A stretch of 64,000 nt of DNA from Streptomyces sp. NRRL S-350 (GCF_000719705.1 NZ_JOHO01000039.1:1-64000); one strand, 5' to 3'. Positions 29,729-38,572 are shown, counted from the first letter of the stretch. A program made the numbers and translations. Notes: generated by a model from the sequence alone, not told the origin.

Positions 29729-30202
29729 ATGACAGCACAGCGCCGCCGGGCGGCGCGGATCCTGCTGCTGGACGGGCTGGATCGCATCCTCCTCTTCCTG
29801 GGTGCCGATCCCGCGGTACCCGGCGAGACGTGGTGGTTCACGCCCGGGGGCGGCTTGGAGGCGGGGGAGGACGTGCGCGAGGCGGCGGAGCGGGAGCTCG
29901 CGGAGGAGACGGGCTTGCGGGGCGTGGACCTGGGGCCCTTGGTGGCGTACGGCACGGTGTCGTTCTCCTTTCGGGGACAGCACTACGAGCAGGAGCAGTG
30001 GTTCCACCTGGCCCGGACCACGGAGACGGGGCTGGACCACTCGGACATGGGCGCGGAGGAGCACGCCCAGCTGCTCGGGGCGCGCTGGTGGACGGTCGAG
30101 GAACTGAGGGGGACCGCCGAGACGGTCTATCCGGTCGGTTTGGCGGACTTCCTGGAACGGCTGCTGGTCGAGGGCCCGCCGGTGGAACCGGTACGGCTCT
30201 GA
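29729..30202 (+). CDS. NUDIX hydrolase (MutT-like)
   Basis: A 157-residue pyrophosphohydrolase. The Nudix box is visible as GGGLEAGEDVREAAERELAE plus ETG, matching Gx5Ex7REUxEExGU with both metal-binding glutamates. Substrate could be oxidised nucleotides or other nucleoside-diphosphate derivatives and is not decidable. The ATG at 29729 follows GGAAGGAG-rich sequence and excludes an earlier non-conserved extension. It sits 112 bp after sipZ and 56 bp before the DUF2469 gene, in the arrangement described for the S. lividans sipZ operon. Confidence 0.9.
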   Translation: MTAQRRRAARILLLDGLDRILLFLGADPAVPGETWWFTPGGGLEAGEDVREAAERELAEETGLRGVDLGPLVAYGTVSFSFRGQHYEQEQWFHLARTTETGLDHSDMGAEEHAQLLGARWWTVEELRGTAETVYPVGLADFLERLLVEGPPVEPVRL

Positions 30203-30258
30203 CCGTGGGTGCGGTGGTCCACAATGGGTGGACGTGACAAGTTGAGGGGACGCCTGGG

Positions 30259-30585
30259 ATGAGTGCCGAAGATCTCGAGAAGTACGAGACCGAGATGGAG
30301 CTCAAGCTCTACCGGGAGTACCGGGACGTCGTCGGCCTGTTCAAGTACGTGATCGAGACCGAGCGACGGTTCTACCTCACCAATGACTACGAGATGCAGG
30401 TGCACTCGGTCCAGGGCGAGGTGTTCTTCGAGGTGTCGATGGCGGATGCGTGGGTCTGGGACATGTACCGGCCGGCCCGGTTCGTCCGCAAGGTCCGGGT
30501 GCTGACCTTCAAGGACGTGAACATCGAGGAACTCGCGAAGAGCGATCTGGAGCTGCCTTCGGACGAGTCCGGCTTCGGGAACTGA
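30259..30585 (+). CDS. DUF2469 family protein
   Basis: A 108-residue cytosolic acidic protein starting SAEDLEKYETEMELKLYREY with the strongly conserved VEVSMADAWVWDMYRP-type centre (here FFEVSMADAWVWDMYRPARF). This family is almost universal in actinobacteria at this locus and has no established function that I know. GAGGGGACG ribosome-binding site. A short hairpin (30641-30656) closes the gene. Confidence 0.9.
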   Translation: MSAEDLEKYETEMELKLYREYRDVVGLFKYVIETERRFYLTNDYEMQVHSVQGEVFFEVSMADAWVWDMYRPARFVRKVRVLTFKDVNIEELAKSDLELPSDESGFGN

Positions 30586-30640
30586 CGTTGAACGACTCCG
30601 TCCCGCGTTGTCCAGTCGAATTTCGCGGTACGGGGGCTTC

Positions 30641-30656
30641 TCACCCCTGCGGGTGA
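30641..30656 (+). terminator. Small hairpin after the DUF2469 gene
   Basis: TCACCC-CTGC-GGGTGA followed by CAAAAG, a perfect 6-bp stem 56 bp past the stop and immediately before the DnaA boxes. Confidence 0.45.
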
Positions 30657-30662
30657 CAAAAG

Positions 30663-30688
30663 TTGTCCACAGGCCCGGGTTATCCACA
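30663..30688 (+). promoter_or_regulatory. Pair of consensus DnaA boxes upstream of yraN
   Basis: TTGTCCACA (30663-30671) matches the DnaA box preferred in Streptomyces oriC, and TTATCCACA (30680-30688) is the E. coli-type perfect box. They are direct repeats 17 bp start to start. A weaker relative, TTGTCCAGT, lies at 30608-30616. The pair lies about 70-90 bp before the yraN start in a 168-bp gap. Confidence 0.7.
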
Positions 30689-30753
30689 GGGAACGAGAAT
30701 TTCCGGGCCCCGCCGAGCGCATTGGTGCAGCCTCCTCGGCGGAGGTGGTCACC

Positions 30754-31332
30754 ATGCAGCACACCGTTGTGCAGGACCAGGCCGTACCGGATGCGGCCGC
30801 ATCGGCCACGGCCGGGCCGAACCCGGCCACGCCGGCCACGGCCGGGCCGGGAACTCCCGGGCTCGACGCTTCCGGGCCCGGGAAGAGGACACGGGTCGTC
30901 CCGGACCGCACCACCAGGAGCGGGCTCGGTCGCTACGGCGAGCGGGTCGCCGCCCGCCACCTCGTGGAGGCCGGGCTCCGCATCCTCGACCGCAACTGGC
31001 GCTGCGTCGAGGGCGAGCTGGACATCGTCGCCCTCGACGGCGACACCATCGCGGTCTGCGAGGTGAAGACCCGCTCCGAGCGGGGCTTCCAACAGCCCAG
31101 TGAGGCCATCGACCAGGCCAAGGCCGCCCGGCTGCGACGCCTGGCCGAGCGCTGGATGGTGGAGCGTTGGCCCGGCCACTTCGCCCGCCTGGCCGGGCTC
31201 GACCACGACGCCGGCCCGACGGATCCGCACTGGCCGCCCGCCCCACCGGGTGGTGTGCGGATCGACCTGGTCGCGGTGGTCAACCGGGCGCGGGGTGCGG
31301 CCCTGGTCGACCACCTGCGGGGGGCGGTCTGA
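30754..31332 (+). CDS. yraN: YraN/UPF0102 endonuclease-fold protein
   Basis: A 192-residue protein of the YraN family. The nuclease-fold core is clear: [43 protein letters not shown] (D and ExK of the PD-(D/E)xK-like site) and [22 protein letters not shown]. An Ala/Gly/Pro-rich head of about 50 residues, encoded by GGCCACGGCCGGG repeats, is unusual for the family. The ATG at 30754 has GGAGGT 7 bases upstream. It is followed directly by comM and dprA, the common actinobacterial order; the function is uncertain. Confidence 0.9.
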   Translation: MQHTVVQDQAVPDAAASATAGPNPATPATAGPGTPGLDASGPGKRTRVVPDRTTRSGLGRYGERVAARHLVEAGLRILDRNWRCVEGELDIVALDGDTIAVCEVKTRSERGFQQPSEAIDQAKAARLRRLAERWMVERWPGHFARLAGLDHDAGPTDPHWPPAPPGGVRIDLVAVVNRARGAALVDHLRGAV

Positions 31333-31333
31333 G

Positions 31334-33088
31334 ATGGCCTTCGCCCGTACCTGTTCCGTCGCGCTGGTCGGCGTCGACGGCGTGATCGTCGAGGTCCAGG
31401 CCGATCTGGAGCCCGGGGTGGCCGCGTTCGCCCTGGTCGGCTTGCCCGACAAGGCGCTCACCGAGGCCCGCGACCGGGTCCGTGCCGCGGTCGTGAACAG
31501 CGGGGAGTCCTGGCCGCAGCGCAAGCTGACGGTCGGCCTCAGCCCCGCCTCGGTGCCCAAGAGCGGCAGCGGCTTCGACCTCGCGGTGGCCTGCGCCGTG
31601 CTGGCCGCCGCCGAACGGCTCGACCCATCCGTCATCGCCGACCTGCTGATCATCGGCGAGCTGGGGCTGGACGGCAGGGTGCGGCCGGTCCGCGGGGTAC
31701 TGCCGTCGGTGCTGGCCGCGGCGGACGCCGGGTACGAGCGGGTCGTGGTCGCCGAGCAGACCGCGCCTGAAGCCTCGCTCGTCCCCGGGGTGACGGTGAT
31801 CGGCGTCCGCAGCCTGCGCCAACTGGTCGCCATCCTGACCGGTGAGGCGCCGCCGGAGGAGCCGCCCGATCCGATCGCCGGCCGGCCCGATCCGCTGATG
31901 GCCGGGCTGATGCTGCCCAGCGCGAGCGTGCGCGGCCTGGCCGACGACAAGGCGGCCCGCCTCGACATGGCCGACGTGGCCGGCCAGTACGAGGCCCGGC
32001 GGGCACTGGAGATCGCCGCCGCCGGGGGCCACCACCTCTACTTGAAGGGGCCGCCGGGTGCCGGCAAGACCATGCTGGCGGAGCGGCTGCCCTCGCTGCT
32101 CCCGCCGCTGACCCAGAAGGAGGCGTTGGAGGTCACCGCCGTCCACTCGGTGGCCGGCCTGCTCCCGGCGGGGCGCCCGCTGATCTCCGTCCCGCCCTAC
32201 TGCGCTCCGCACCACTCCACCACGATGCCCGCGATCGTCGGCGGCGGCAGCGGCCTGCCGAGACCGGGCGCCGTGTCGCTGGCCCACCGGGGAGTGCTGT
32301 TCCTGGACGAGGCCCCGGAGTTCCCCGTCCGGGTGCTCGACGCGCTGCGCCAGCCGCTGGAGGCCGGCGAAGTGGTGATCGCCCGCGCGGCCGGGTCGCT
32401 CAGGCTCCCGGCCCGCTTCCTCCTCTGCCTGGCCGCCAATCCCTGCCCGTGCGGCCGCTACTCGCGCCGGGGAGAGGGCTGCGAGTGCACCCCGGCGATG
32501 GTCAGCCGCTACCAGGGGCGGCTCTCCGGGCCGCTGCTGGACCGGGTCGACCTCCAGGTCCAGGTGGCGCCGGTGACGAGGGTCGAGCTGATGGAACGGG
32601 ACAGCACGGCGGAGACCACCGAGACCGTCGCGGCCCGGGTGCTGGCGGCACGGGAACGGGCGGCGGCCCGGCTGGCGAACACGCCCTGGCGGACCAACGC
32701 GGAGGTGCCGGGCCACGAACTGCGCACCCGCTGGCAGCTGGAGTCCGGCGCGCTCAACGACGTCGCGCATCAGTTGGAGCGGGGGGTGCTGACGGCCCGA
32801 GGCCTGGACCGGGTGCTCCGGGTCGCCTGGACGGTCGCCGACCTGGCCGGCCGCGACCGGCCCGACCAGCGGGACGTGCGGACGGCCCTGGTCCTGCGCA
32901 CCGGCGTGGAGCACGGCCTGCCGCTGACCGAGCGGATGTTCGGCCGCCTCGGACGCATCCCGGCCCGGCGCACCGGCCGGCCCGACGACGGCCGGCCCGA
33001 CGACGCCAGGCCAAATGACGGCCGGTCCGACGACGGCCGTCCCAGTACGGGCGAAGAGTGTTCGGAGAGGGCGGAGGGCCCGGCATGA
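31334..33088 (+). CDS. comM: YifB/ComM-family Mg-chelatase-like AAA+ ATPase
   Basis: A 584-residue AAA+ protein. The N-terminal Lon-like domain (FALVGLPDKALTEARDRVRAAV, LSPASVPKSGSGFDLA) is followed by the ATPase with Walker A GPPGAGKT (about 239), Walker B VLFLDEAPEF and a C-rich insert (NPCPCGRYSRRGEGCECTP). ComM of Vibrio is a branch-migration helicase used during transformation; family assignment is firm, role in actinobacteria is inferred. The tail is a short RPDDGRPDD repeat. It starts 1 bp after the yraN stop, and its stop overlaps the dprA ATG. Confidence 0.93.
   Translation: MAFARTCSVALVGVDGVIVEVQADLEPGVAAFALVGLPDKALTEARDRVRAAVVNSGESWPQRKLTVGLSPASVPKSGSGFDLAVACAVLAAAERLDPSVIADLLIIGELGLDGRVRPVRGVLPSVLAAADAGYERVVVAEQTAPEASLVPGVTVIGVRSLRQLVAILTGEAPPEEPPDPIAGRPDPLMAGLMLPSASVRGLADDKAARLDMADVAGQYEARRALEIAAAGGHHLYLKGPPGAGKTMLAERLPSLLPPLTQKEALEVTAVHSVAGLLPAGRPLISVPPYCAPHHSTTMPAIVGGGSGLPRPGAVSLAHRGVLFLDEAPEFPVRVLDALRQPLEAGEVVIARAAGSLRLPARFLLCLAANPCPCGRYSRRGEGCECTPAMVSRYQGRLSGPLLDRVDLQVQVAPVTRVELMERDSTAETTETVAARVLAARERAAARLANTPWRTNAEVPGHELRTRWQLESGALNDVAHQLERGVLTARGLDRVLRVAWTVADLAGRDRPDQRDVRTALVLRTGVEHGLPLTERMFGRLGRIPARRTGRPDDGRPDDARPNDGRSDDGRPSTGEECSERAEGPA
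32979..33046 (+). repeat. Degenerate GACGGCCGGCCCGA repeat at the comM 3' end
   Basis: About five imperfect 15-bp units encode RPDDG/RPDDA/RPNDG/RSDDG in the C-terminal tail. The unit is in frame, so copy-number changes would alter only tail length. Confidence 0.75.
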
Positions 33089-34275
33089 ACCAGTTGTTCA
33101 GGTACCCCCGAGCAACCTGCACGACCGGGGTTGCGGGCGACGGCGTGGCAGCGCCCGAACCCGAGCGCCTCGCCCGTGTCGTGCTCAGCCGGCTCAGCGA
33201 GCCGGGGGACGCGGTGGTGGGCCGCTGGCTCGACCGGCTTCCCGCCGCCGACCTGGTCGAGGCGATCCGGACCGGGACGGTGCCCGACCACCCCGGGCTG
33301 GACGCCACCCGCCTGGCCGGCTACCAGGCACGGCTCCCGGGCCTGGACCCGGAGACGGACCTGAAACGGGTACGGCACACCGGTGGCCGATTCATCATTC
33401 CGGGGGACACGGAATGGCCCAGCCAGCTCGACGATCTGGGCGACGGACGCCCGGTCGGGCTCTGGGCGGTCGGCACCGGCTCGCTGCGGCTGCTTGCGCT
33501 GCGCTCGGTCGCCGTCGTGGGCTCCCGCGCTTGCACGGCCTACGGCGCCCATGTCGCCGGGGAGCTGTCGGCCCAACTGGCCGAGCGCGGCTGGGTGGTG
33601 GTCTCGGGCGCCGCCTACGGGATCGACGCGGCCGCCCATCGAGGGGCGCTCGCCGTCGGCGGGATGACCATCGGGGTGCTCGCCTGCGGCGTCGACGTGG
33701 CCTACCCGAAGGGCAACGCCGAACTGATCCGGCGGATCGGCGTCCAAGGGCTGCTGGTCAGCGAACTCCCGCCCGGGGAGCACCCGAACCGCTTCCGCTT
33801 CGTCCTCCGCAACCGGGTCATCGCGGCGCTCACCCGGGGCACCGTTGTGGTCGAGGCGGCCGTGCGCAGCGGCGCACTGAGCACGGCCCGACGGGCACGG
33901 GACCTCAACCGCCACACCATGGGCGTGGCCGGCCCGGTGACCTCGGAGCTCTCGGCCGGGGTGCACGCCCTGATCCGCAGCGGCGGTGCCACGCTGGTGA
34001 CCGACGCGGCCGAGATCGGCGAACTGATCGGGGCGATCGGGGACGACCTGGCCCCCCAGCGCAGCGGACCGGTGCTGCCGCGCGACCTGCTGGAGCCTCC
34101 GGTGGCCCGGGTGCTGGAGGCCGTGCCGGCGACGGCGGAGGGTGCACCGGTCGAGCGACTGGCCCGCCGGTCCGGGCTCCCGCCGGACGAAGTGCTGCAG
34201 CGGCTCTACGAGTTGGGCTCGCTCGGCTTCGTCGAGCGGCACGGTGCGCACTGGCGCTTGGTACGGAGGAGGTGA
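33085..34275 (+). CDS. dprA: DNA processing protein DprA
   Basis: A 396-residue single-stranded-DNA-binding RecA loader. An N-terminal SAM-like helical domain precedes the Rossmann core with SVAVVGSRACTAYG, VVSGAAYGIDAAAHRGAL and LRNRVIAALTRGTVVVEAA. A C-terminal winged helix (VERLARRSGLPPDEVLQRLY) is present. ATG overlaps the comM stop as ATGA, with GGAGGGCCCGGC just upstream, so translation is coupled. Competence is not established in streptomycetes, so the native role may be recombination with RecA. Confidence 0.94.
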   Translation: MNQLFRYPRATCTTGVAGDGVAAPEPERLARVVLSRLSEPGDAVVGRWLDRLPAADLVEAIRTGTVPDHPGLDATRLAGYQARLPGLDPETDLKRVRHTGGRFIIPGDTEWPSQLDDLGDGRPVGLWAVGTGSLRLLALRSVAVVGSRACTAYGAHVAGELSAQLAERGWVVVSGAAYGIDAAAHRGALAVGGMTIGVLACGVDVAYPKGNAELIRRIGVQGLLVSELPPGEHPNRFRFVLRNRVIAALTRGTVVVEAAVRSGALSTARRARDLNRHTMGVAGPVTSELSAGVHALIRSGGATLVTDAAEIGELIGAIGDDLAPQRSGPVLPRDLLEPPVARVLEAVPATAEGAPVERLARRSGLPPDEVLQRLYELGSLGFVERHGAHWRLVRRR

Positions 34276-34500
34276 GCGTCCGCACGGAGAACACCTGTGC
34301 GCAGAGGGTGGCGCCGCGGAGACGGCCCAGCTGACCTGCTGATCCGCTTCTTCCGCTCGTGTGCACGGATCCGGTGAGTGAACGCCACCGGATCGGGGGA
34401 CGACTGAGTGGCGGTAGCGCTTTGCAGTGAGTCGGTCACGCTACGCTCCACATGCCTTCCCTATCAGCACATGACTCGGCAGAACGGCGCAGACCCACGC

Positions 34501-35634
34501 ATGCCCACACACATTCCCGGACACAGAGTGACCGGCGGTGCTCGGTCCTCGGGAGGGCCGCGGACCGAGCGGCGCTCCGCGACCGAGTTCCCGTCCAAGT
34601 CGGCGGGGACGAGGGGAGGCCTGTCGCGCCAGGGCGGCCGGCCGACGGTGGTGCCAGGTCAGTCCGCGGACGCGGACCGGAGCACCGAGGAGACGAGCGG
34701 TGCTGAGGCGGCGCGTGCCGCTGACACCCCCGCCGACGCGCCCGCGCCCGTACCGGTGGACGCGCCCGCCGGTACCGGCGCCGGACCGGGCACCGCCGTC
34801 GACGGCGCGGCTCGGTCACCCGGAACCGCGCGGTCACCCGGAACCGCGCGGCCGCCGGACGCCGCCGTCCAGGGGCGCAGCGCGCTCGAAGACCTCTGGC
34901 GCTCGTACAAGGGGAGCGGGGACCAGCGCCTGCGCGAGCAACTGATCCTGCACTACTCACCGCTCGTCAAGTACGTGGCGGGGAGGGTCGGGGTCGGGCT
35001 GCCCTCCAACGTCGAACAGGCGGACTTCGTCTCCTCCGGGGTCTTCGGGCTGATCGACGCGATCGAGAAGTTCGACATCGACCGCGCCATCAAGTTCGAG
35101 ACCTACGCGATCAGCCGCATCCGCGGTGCGATCATCGACGAGTTGCGCGCCCTGGACTGGATCCCCCGCTCGGTGCGGCAGAAGGCGAAGGCGGTCGAGC
35201 GGACGTACGCGACGCTGGAGGCCCGGCTGCGCCGGACCCCCCACGATCCCGAGGTCGCGGCCGAGATGGGCATCGCGATCGAGGACCTGCACGCCATCTT
35301 CAGCCAGCTGTCGCTCGCCAACGTCGTGGCGCTGGACGAACTGCTCCACCCGGTCGGAGAGGGCGGCGACCGGCTGAGTCTGATGGAGACCCTGGAGGAC
35401 CACGGCGCGGACAACCCGGTCGAGGTCGCCGAGGACCGCGAGCTGCGCAGGCTGCTGGCCCAGGCGGTCAACACCCTTCCTGAGCGGGAGAAGACCGTGG
35501 TGACGCTCTACTACTACGAGGGGCTCACCCTCGCCGAGATCGGCCAGGTGCTGGGGGTGACGGAGAGCCGGGTGAGCCAGATCCACACCAAGTCGGTCCT
35601 CCAGTTGCGGGCCAAGCTCTCGGACGTCCGGTAG
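34501..35634 (+). CDS. whiG: Sporulation RNA polymerase sigma factor WhiG
   Basis: A 377-residue sigma-28/FliA-class factor that directs early sporulation genes in aerial hyphae; its anti-sigma is RsiG with c-di-GMP in streptomycetes. Region 2 is complete ([39 protein letters not shown]), region 3 has [20 protein letters not shown], and region 4 ends [19 protein letters not shown]. The core begins near residue 117; before it lies about 110 residues of disordered Thr/Pro/Ala-rich sequence. S. coelicolor WhiG is about 280 residues, so the head is unusually long. ATG at 34501 is a guess; 34471 and internal GTG codons are alternatives and none has a good ribosome-binding site. Confidence 0.9.
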   Translation: MPTHIPGHRVTGGARSSGGPRTERRSATEFPSKSAGTRGGLSRQGGRPTVVPGQSADADRSTEETSGAEAARAADTPADAPAPVPVDAPAGTGAGPGTAVDGAARSPGTARSPGTARPPDAAVQGRSALEDLWRSYKGSGDQRLREQLILHYSPLVKYVAGRVGVGLPSNVEQADFVSSGVFGLIDAIEKFDIDRAIKFETYAISRIRGAIIDELRALDWIPRSVRQKAKAVERTYATLEARLRRTPHDPEVAAEMGIAIEDLHAIFSQLSLANVVALDELLHPVGEGGDRLSLMETLEDHGADNPVEVAEDRELRRLLAQAVNTLPEREKTVVTLYYYEGLTLAEIGQVLGVTESRVSQIHTKSVLQLRAKLSDVR

Positions 35635-35713
35635 CGGGCCCGCCCCCGGGCGGCCCCGGGCAGCCCCCTGCACCTCCATGCGCGGCGCCGTGTCGGCCGC
35701 AGGTAGGGCTCCG

Positions 35714-35719
35714 TACAGT
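35714..35719 (+). promoter_or_regulatory. Possible leaderless -10 of the TetR gene
   Basis: TACAGT lies 7 bp before the GTG at 35726, with GTGTCG 18 bp upstream as a weak -35. This spacing fits a leaderless message beginning at the start codon. Confidence 0.35.
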
Positions 35720-35725
35720 GGGACC

Positions 35726-36334
35726 GTGCCGAAGATCCGAGCGGCCACGGTGGCCGAGCATCGCCAGCTGCAGCGCGCAGCCCTCCTCGATGCTGCCCGC
35801 ATCCTGCTCACCGAGGGCGGCATGGAGGCCCTGACCTTCCCCGTGCTCGCGGCGCGCACCGGGCTGGCGCGCTCCTCGGTCTACGAGTACTTCCGTTCCC
35901 GCGCCGCCGTGGTGGAGGCGCTCTGCGAAGTGGACTTCCCGCTCTGGGCGGCCGAGGTCGAAGCCGGGATGGAGAGTTGCGACACCGCTGCCGAGCGGAT
36001 CGAGGCGTACGTCCGGGGGCAGCTGGCGCTGGCCTCCGATCCGCGCCACCGCGCGGTCGTGGCGATCTCGGCGCTGGAGCTGGACGAGGCCGCGCGCGAG
36101 CGGATCCGGGCTGCGCACGGCAGGCTGGCCGGTCTGGTCGTCCAGGCGCTGGAGGACCTGGGCCACGAGCAGCCCCGGCTGGCGGCGGCACTGCTGCAGG
36201 GGGTCGTGGAGGCGGCCGTCCGCCGGGCCGAGCAGGTGGCCGCCGGGACTCGCGCCGGGTGCCCGGCCGAGGGGCCCGAGCAGATCGCCGACGCCGCCGT
36301 CGCCCTGGCGCTGCACGGACTCGGCCGGGCCTGA
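35726..36334 (+). CDS. TetR-family transcriptional regulator
   Basis: A 202-residue repressor-type protein. The N-terminal HTH is standard: RAALLDAARILLTEGGMEALTFPVLAARTGLARSSVYEYFRSR (residues about 17-60). The C-terminal domain (AAHGRLAGLVVQALEDLGHEQPRLAAALLQGVVEAAVRR) is helical ligand-binding/dimerisation sequence with no assignable ligand. The GTG start is 6 bp after TACAGT, suggesting a leaderless transcript. It follows whiG by 91 bp; a TetR gene also follows whiG in S. coelicolor as I remember, so the neighbour may be conserved. No obvious operator was located. Confidence 0.88.
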   Translation: MPKIRAATVAEHRQLQRAALLDAARILLTEGGMEALTFPVLAARTGLARSSVYEYFRSRAAVVEALCEVDFPLWAAEVEAGMESCDTAAERIEAYVRGQLALASDPRHRAVVAISALELDEAARERIRAAHGRLAGLVVQALEDLGHEQPRLAAALLQGVVEAAVRRAEQVAAGTRAGCPAEGPEQIADAAVALALHGLGRA

Positions 36335-36340
36335 GCCGGC

Positions 36341-36997
36341 CTACTCGCCTCCGCCCCCCAAGGGCAGCAGCCGTGCCGCGCCCGCGCCGAACAGCGCCAA
36401 CGGGTCCAGGTAGCGGCTCCCGCGCAGCAGCCCCCAGTGCAGGCAGTCGCGCGCGGCGCAGTGCCGCCCGTCCGCGGCGAGCTGCCCGATCACCTGCCCG
36501 GCGGCCACCGCGCTGCCGACCGGAACGGTGCCGGTGACGGGCAGGTAGGTGGTCCGGAGCGGGGGAGAGCCCGAGCCCGGATGGCTGACAGTCACCACGG
36601 GACGGCCCGCGACCAGTCCGGAGAAGGTGACCACTCCGGCGGCGGCCGCCCGTACCTCTGCTCCGGGGGAGGCGACGAGGTCCACGCCCCGGTGCCCGGC
36701 GGCCCAGGGTTTCGCCGGCGGCTCGAACCGTCCCAGCACTCCGCCGGGACCGCCCACCGGCCAGGCCCGCGTGCCGCCCCGGTCGAGCCCGCCACCCGAG
36801 CCACCCTTATCGCCCGATCCCCCGGATCCCCCGGATCCCCCGGATCCCGTGGAACCTTCGGAGGCCCCGGACCTCTCGGAAGGCCCCGAAGGCCCCGAAG
36901 CCCCGGAAGCCCCCGGAGCGGCCGACAGCACGAGCGTCACCCCCACCACCGCGGAGAGCACCCACCGGACCCCGACGAACCACGCACGAGCAGTCAT
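36341..36997 (-). CDS. M23-family peptidase, secreted
   Basis: A 218-residue protein with a secretion signal (WVLSAVVGVTLVLSAAPGASG). A low-complexity Gly/Ser spacer encoded by 9-bp CCCCCGGAT repeats is followed by an M23 metallopeptidase domain: HRGVDLVASPGAEVRAAAAG contains the His and Asp zinc ligands (HxxxD), and CLHWGLLRGSRYLDPLALF holds the final His. Such enzymes cut peptidoglycan peptide bridges or act as non-catalytic cell-wall factors. Lacks LysM or other targeting modules. It is convergent with the TetR gene and divergent from rpsB, as an M23 gene is upstream of rpsB in other streptomycetes. Confidence 0.88.
   Translation of the reverse strand: MTARAWFVGVRWVLSAVVGVTLVLSAAPGASGASGPSGPSERSGASEGSTGSGGSGGSGGSGDKGGSGGGLDRGGTRAWPVGGPGGVLGRFEPPAKPWAAGHRGVDLVASPGAEVRAAAAGVVTFSGLVAGRPVVTVSHPGSGSPPLRTTYLPVTGTVPVGSAVAAGQVIGQLAADGRHCAARDCLHWGLLRGSRYLDPLALFGAGAARLLPLGGGGE
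36818..36846. repeat. 9-bp CCCCCGGAT tandem repeat in the M23 gene
   Basis: Three copies of CCCCCGGAT in frame encode the GSGGSGGSG spacer of the M23 peptidase. Confidence 0.75.
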
Positions 36998-37558
36998 GCG
37001 GGAAGGCTCGTGCTCGCGCCGCCTCCCGTGCCACCCACATCCGGATTCCTGTGGACAAACCGCCCCCACGCCCGACCGTCGTCCCCCCAACGGGTGTACG
37101 GACGCCGCCATCCGGTGTATGGGCGGCATACCCGCATCCGGCGGAGGGCAGGCACCCGAGCAGCCCGCACCCGCGCTCCACCCGCGGCGGGGCGGCTCTT
37201 TCCAGCCGTTTCCCGGGCTCTTCCCAAGCCCCCGGCAGGCTCCCGGCCGCTCGCGAAGTCGCTCGTCGCTCGGCGCTTCCCGTACACTTCACACGCGACC
37301 CGGTCCGCTGGGTCGACTTCGCACGCCCCGCCACCGGTGGTCGGACGCGGTTCGTCCGCAACGTCGCCAGGTGCGAGTGCCGCTCGGTCCGCCGAGCCCG
37401 ACCGGCCCCAGGCCGAGCGGGTGGAGCGGCTCGGCACGTTCGGGGCGTCAGGCGTGGCTGTCACCTGGCCGCCACGGACAAACCGAGCCTGACCCGGCTG
37501 TGGGCGATCGCCGCGACGCGGTGCCGCTGCCGGGCCGTAACACCTGAGGAGCACGGCA
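36998..37558. other. Divergent region and long leader of rpsB
   Basis: 561 bp with no supported gene. It holds a minus-strand DnaA box (37050-37058, TGTGGACAA). A -10-like TACACT at 37283-37288 could be the rpsB promoter and would leave a leader of about 265 nt. The ribosome-binding site CTGAGGAG is 8 bases before the rpsB ATG. No pairing pattern that I could match to a known leader family was identified. Confidence 0.5.
37050..37058 (-). promoter_or_regulatory. Single consensus DnaA box upstream of rpsB
   Basis: TGTGGACAA is the reverse complement of TTGTCCACA, identical to the box at 30663. It lies 50 bp from the M23 peptidase start and 500 bp from rpsB. Confidence 0.5.
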
Positions 37559-38443
37559 ATGGCCGTCGTCACGATGCGGGAGCTGCTGGAGAGCGGCGTC
37601 CACTTCGGTCACCAGACCCGCCGCTGGAACCCGAAGATGAAGCGCTTCATCATCACCGAGCGCAACGGCATCTACATCATCGACCTCCTGCAGTCGCTGA
37701 ACTACATCGACCGCGCCTTCGAGTTCATCAAGGAGACCGTTGCCCACGGCGGCAGCGTCCTCTTCGTCGGCACGAAGAAGCAGGCCCAGGAGGCCATCGC
37801 CGAGCAGGCCACCCGCGTGGGCATGCCCTACGTGAACCAGCGCTGGCTCGGCGGCATGCTGACCAACTTCTCGACCGTCTACAAGCGCCTGCAGCGCCTG
37901 AAGGAGCTCGGCGAGCTGGACTTCTCGGACGTGGCCGGCTCCGGCCTCACCAAGAAGGAGCTCCTGGTCCTCCAGCGCGAGCACGACAAGCTGGAGAAGA
38001 CCCTCGGCGGTATCCGTGACATGCAGCGCGTTCCCAGCGCCGTGTGGATCGTGGACACCAAGAAGGAGCACATCGCGGTCGGCGAGGCCCGGAAGCTGAA
38101 CATCCCGGTCGTCGCCATCCTCGACACCAACTGTGACCCCGACGAGGTCGACTACAAGATCCCGGGCAACGACGACGCGATCCGCTCCGTCACCCTGCTG
38201 ACCCGCGTGATCGCCGACGCCGTGGCCGAGGGCCTGAAGTCCCGCGCCGGTGTCGCCAAGGGCGACACCAAGGCCGAGCCGGGCGCCGACCAGCCGCTGG
38301 CCGACTGGGAGAAGGACCTCATCGAGGGCGAGAAGAAGGCCGAGGAGGCCCCCGCCGCCGCCGAGGCTCCGGCCGCTGAGGCCCCCGCCGAGGCTCCGGC
38401 CGCCGAGGCTGAGGCCACCGAGGCCCCGGCCGAGCAGGCCTGA
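37559..38443 (+). CDS. rpsB: 30S ribosomal protein S2
   Basis: A 294-residue S2 protein on the small-subunit back. The body is canonical ([54 protein letters not shown] pattern, [31 protein letters not shown]). The C terminus carries about 45 Ala/Glu/Pro residues absent from E. coli S2, common in actinobacteria. ATG with GAGGAGCAC upstream. A strong hairpin separates it from tsf. Confidence 0.97.
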   Translation: MAVVTMRELLESGVHFGHQTRRWNPKMKRFIITERNGIYIIDLLQSLNYIDRAFEFIKETVAHGGSVLFVGTKKQAQEAIAEQATRVGMPYVNQRWLGGMLTNFSTVYKRLQRLKELGELDFSDVAGSGLTKKELLVLQREHDKLEKTLGGIRDMQRVPSAVWIVDTKKEHIAVGEARKLNIPVVAILDTNCDPDEVDYKIPGNDDAIRSVTLLTRVIADAVAEGLKSRAGVAKGDTKAEPGADQPLADWEKDLIEGEKKAEEAPAAAEAPAAEAPAEAPAAEAEATEAPAEQA

Positions 38444-38455
38444 CGCACCAAGGGT

Positions 38456-38494
38456 GAGGGGCAGCCGCCGGCACGAAGCCGGCGGGTGCCCCTC
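38456..38494 (+). terminator. rpsB-tsf intercistronic hairpin
   Basis: GAGGGGCA and CCGCCGGC pair with GCCGGCGG and TGCCCCTC across one G-G mismatch and a 5-base loop (16 pairs). It has no T tract. It may be an attenuator that sets the rpsB:tsf ratio rather than a full stop. Confidence 0.7.
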
Positions 38495-38572
38495 TCTCCC
38501 GCGCCGGGGCCGAACCACCGGTCCCGGCGGCACCCCACGCAGACACGCGAGACGCGAGAAGAGATTCACACC

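Noticed and set aside
36818..36905. CRISPR-like short repeats in the M23 gene.
   Set aside because: Only 9-bp in-frame Gly/Ser codon repeats, with no spacers.
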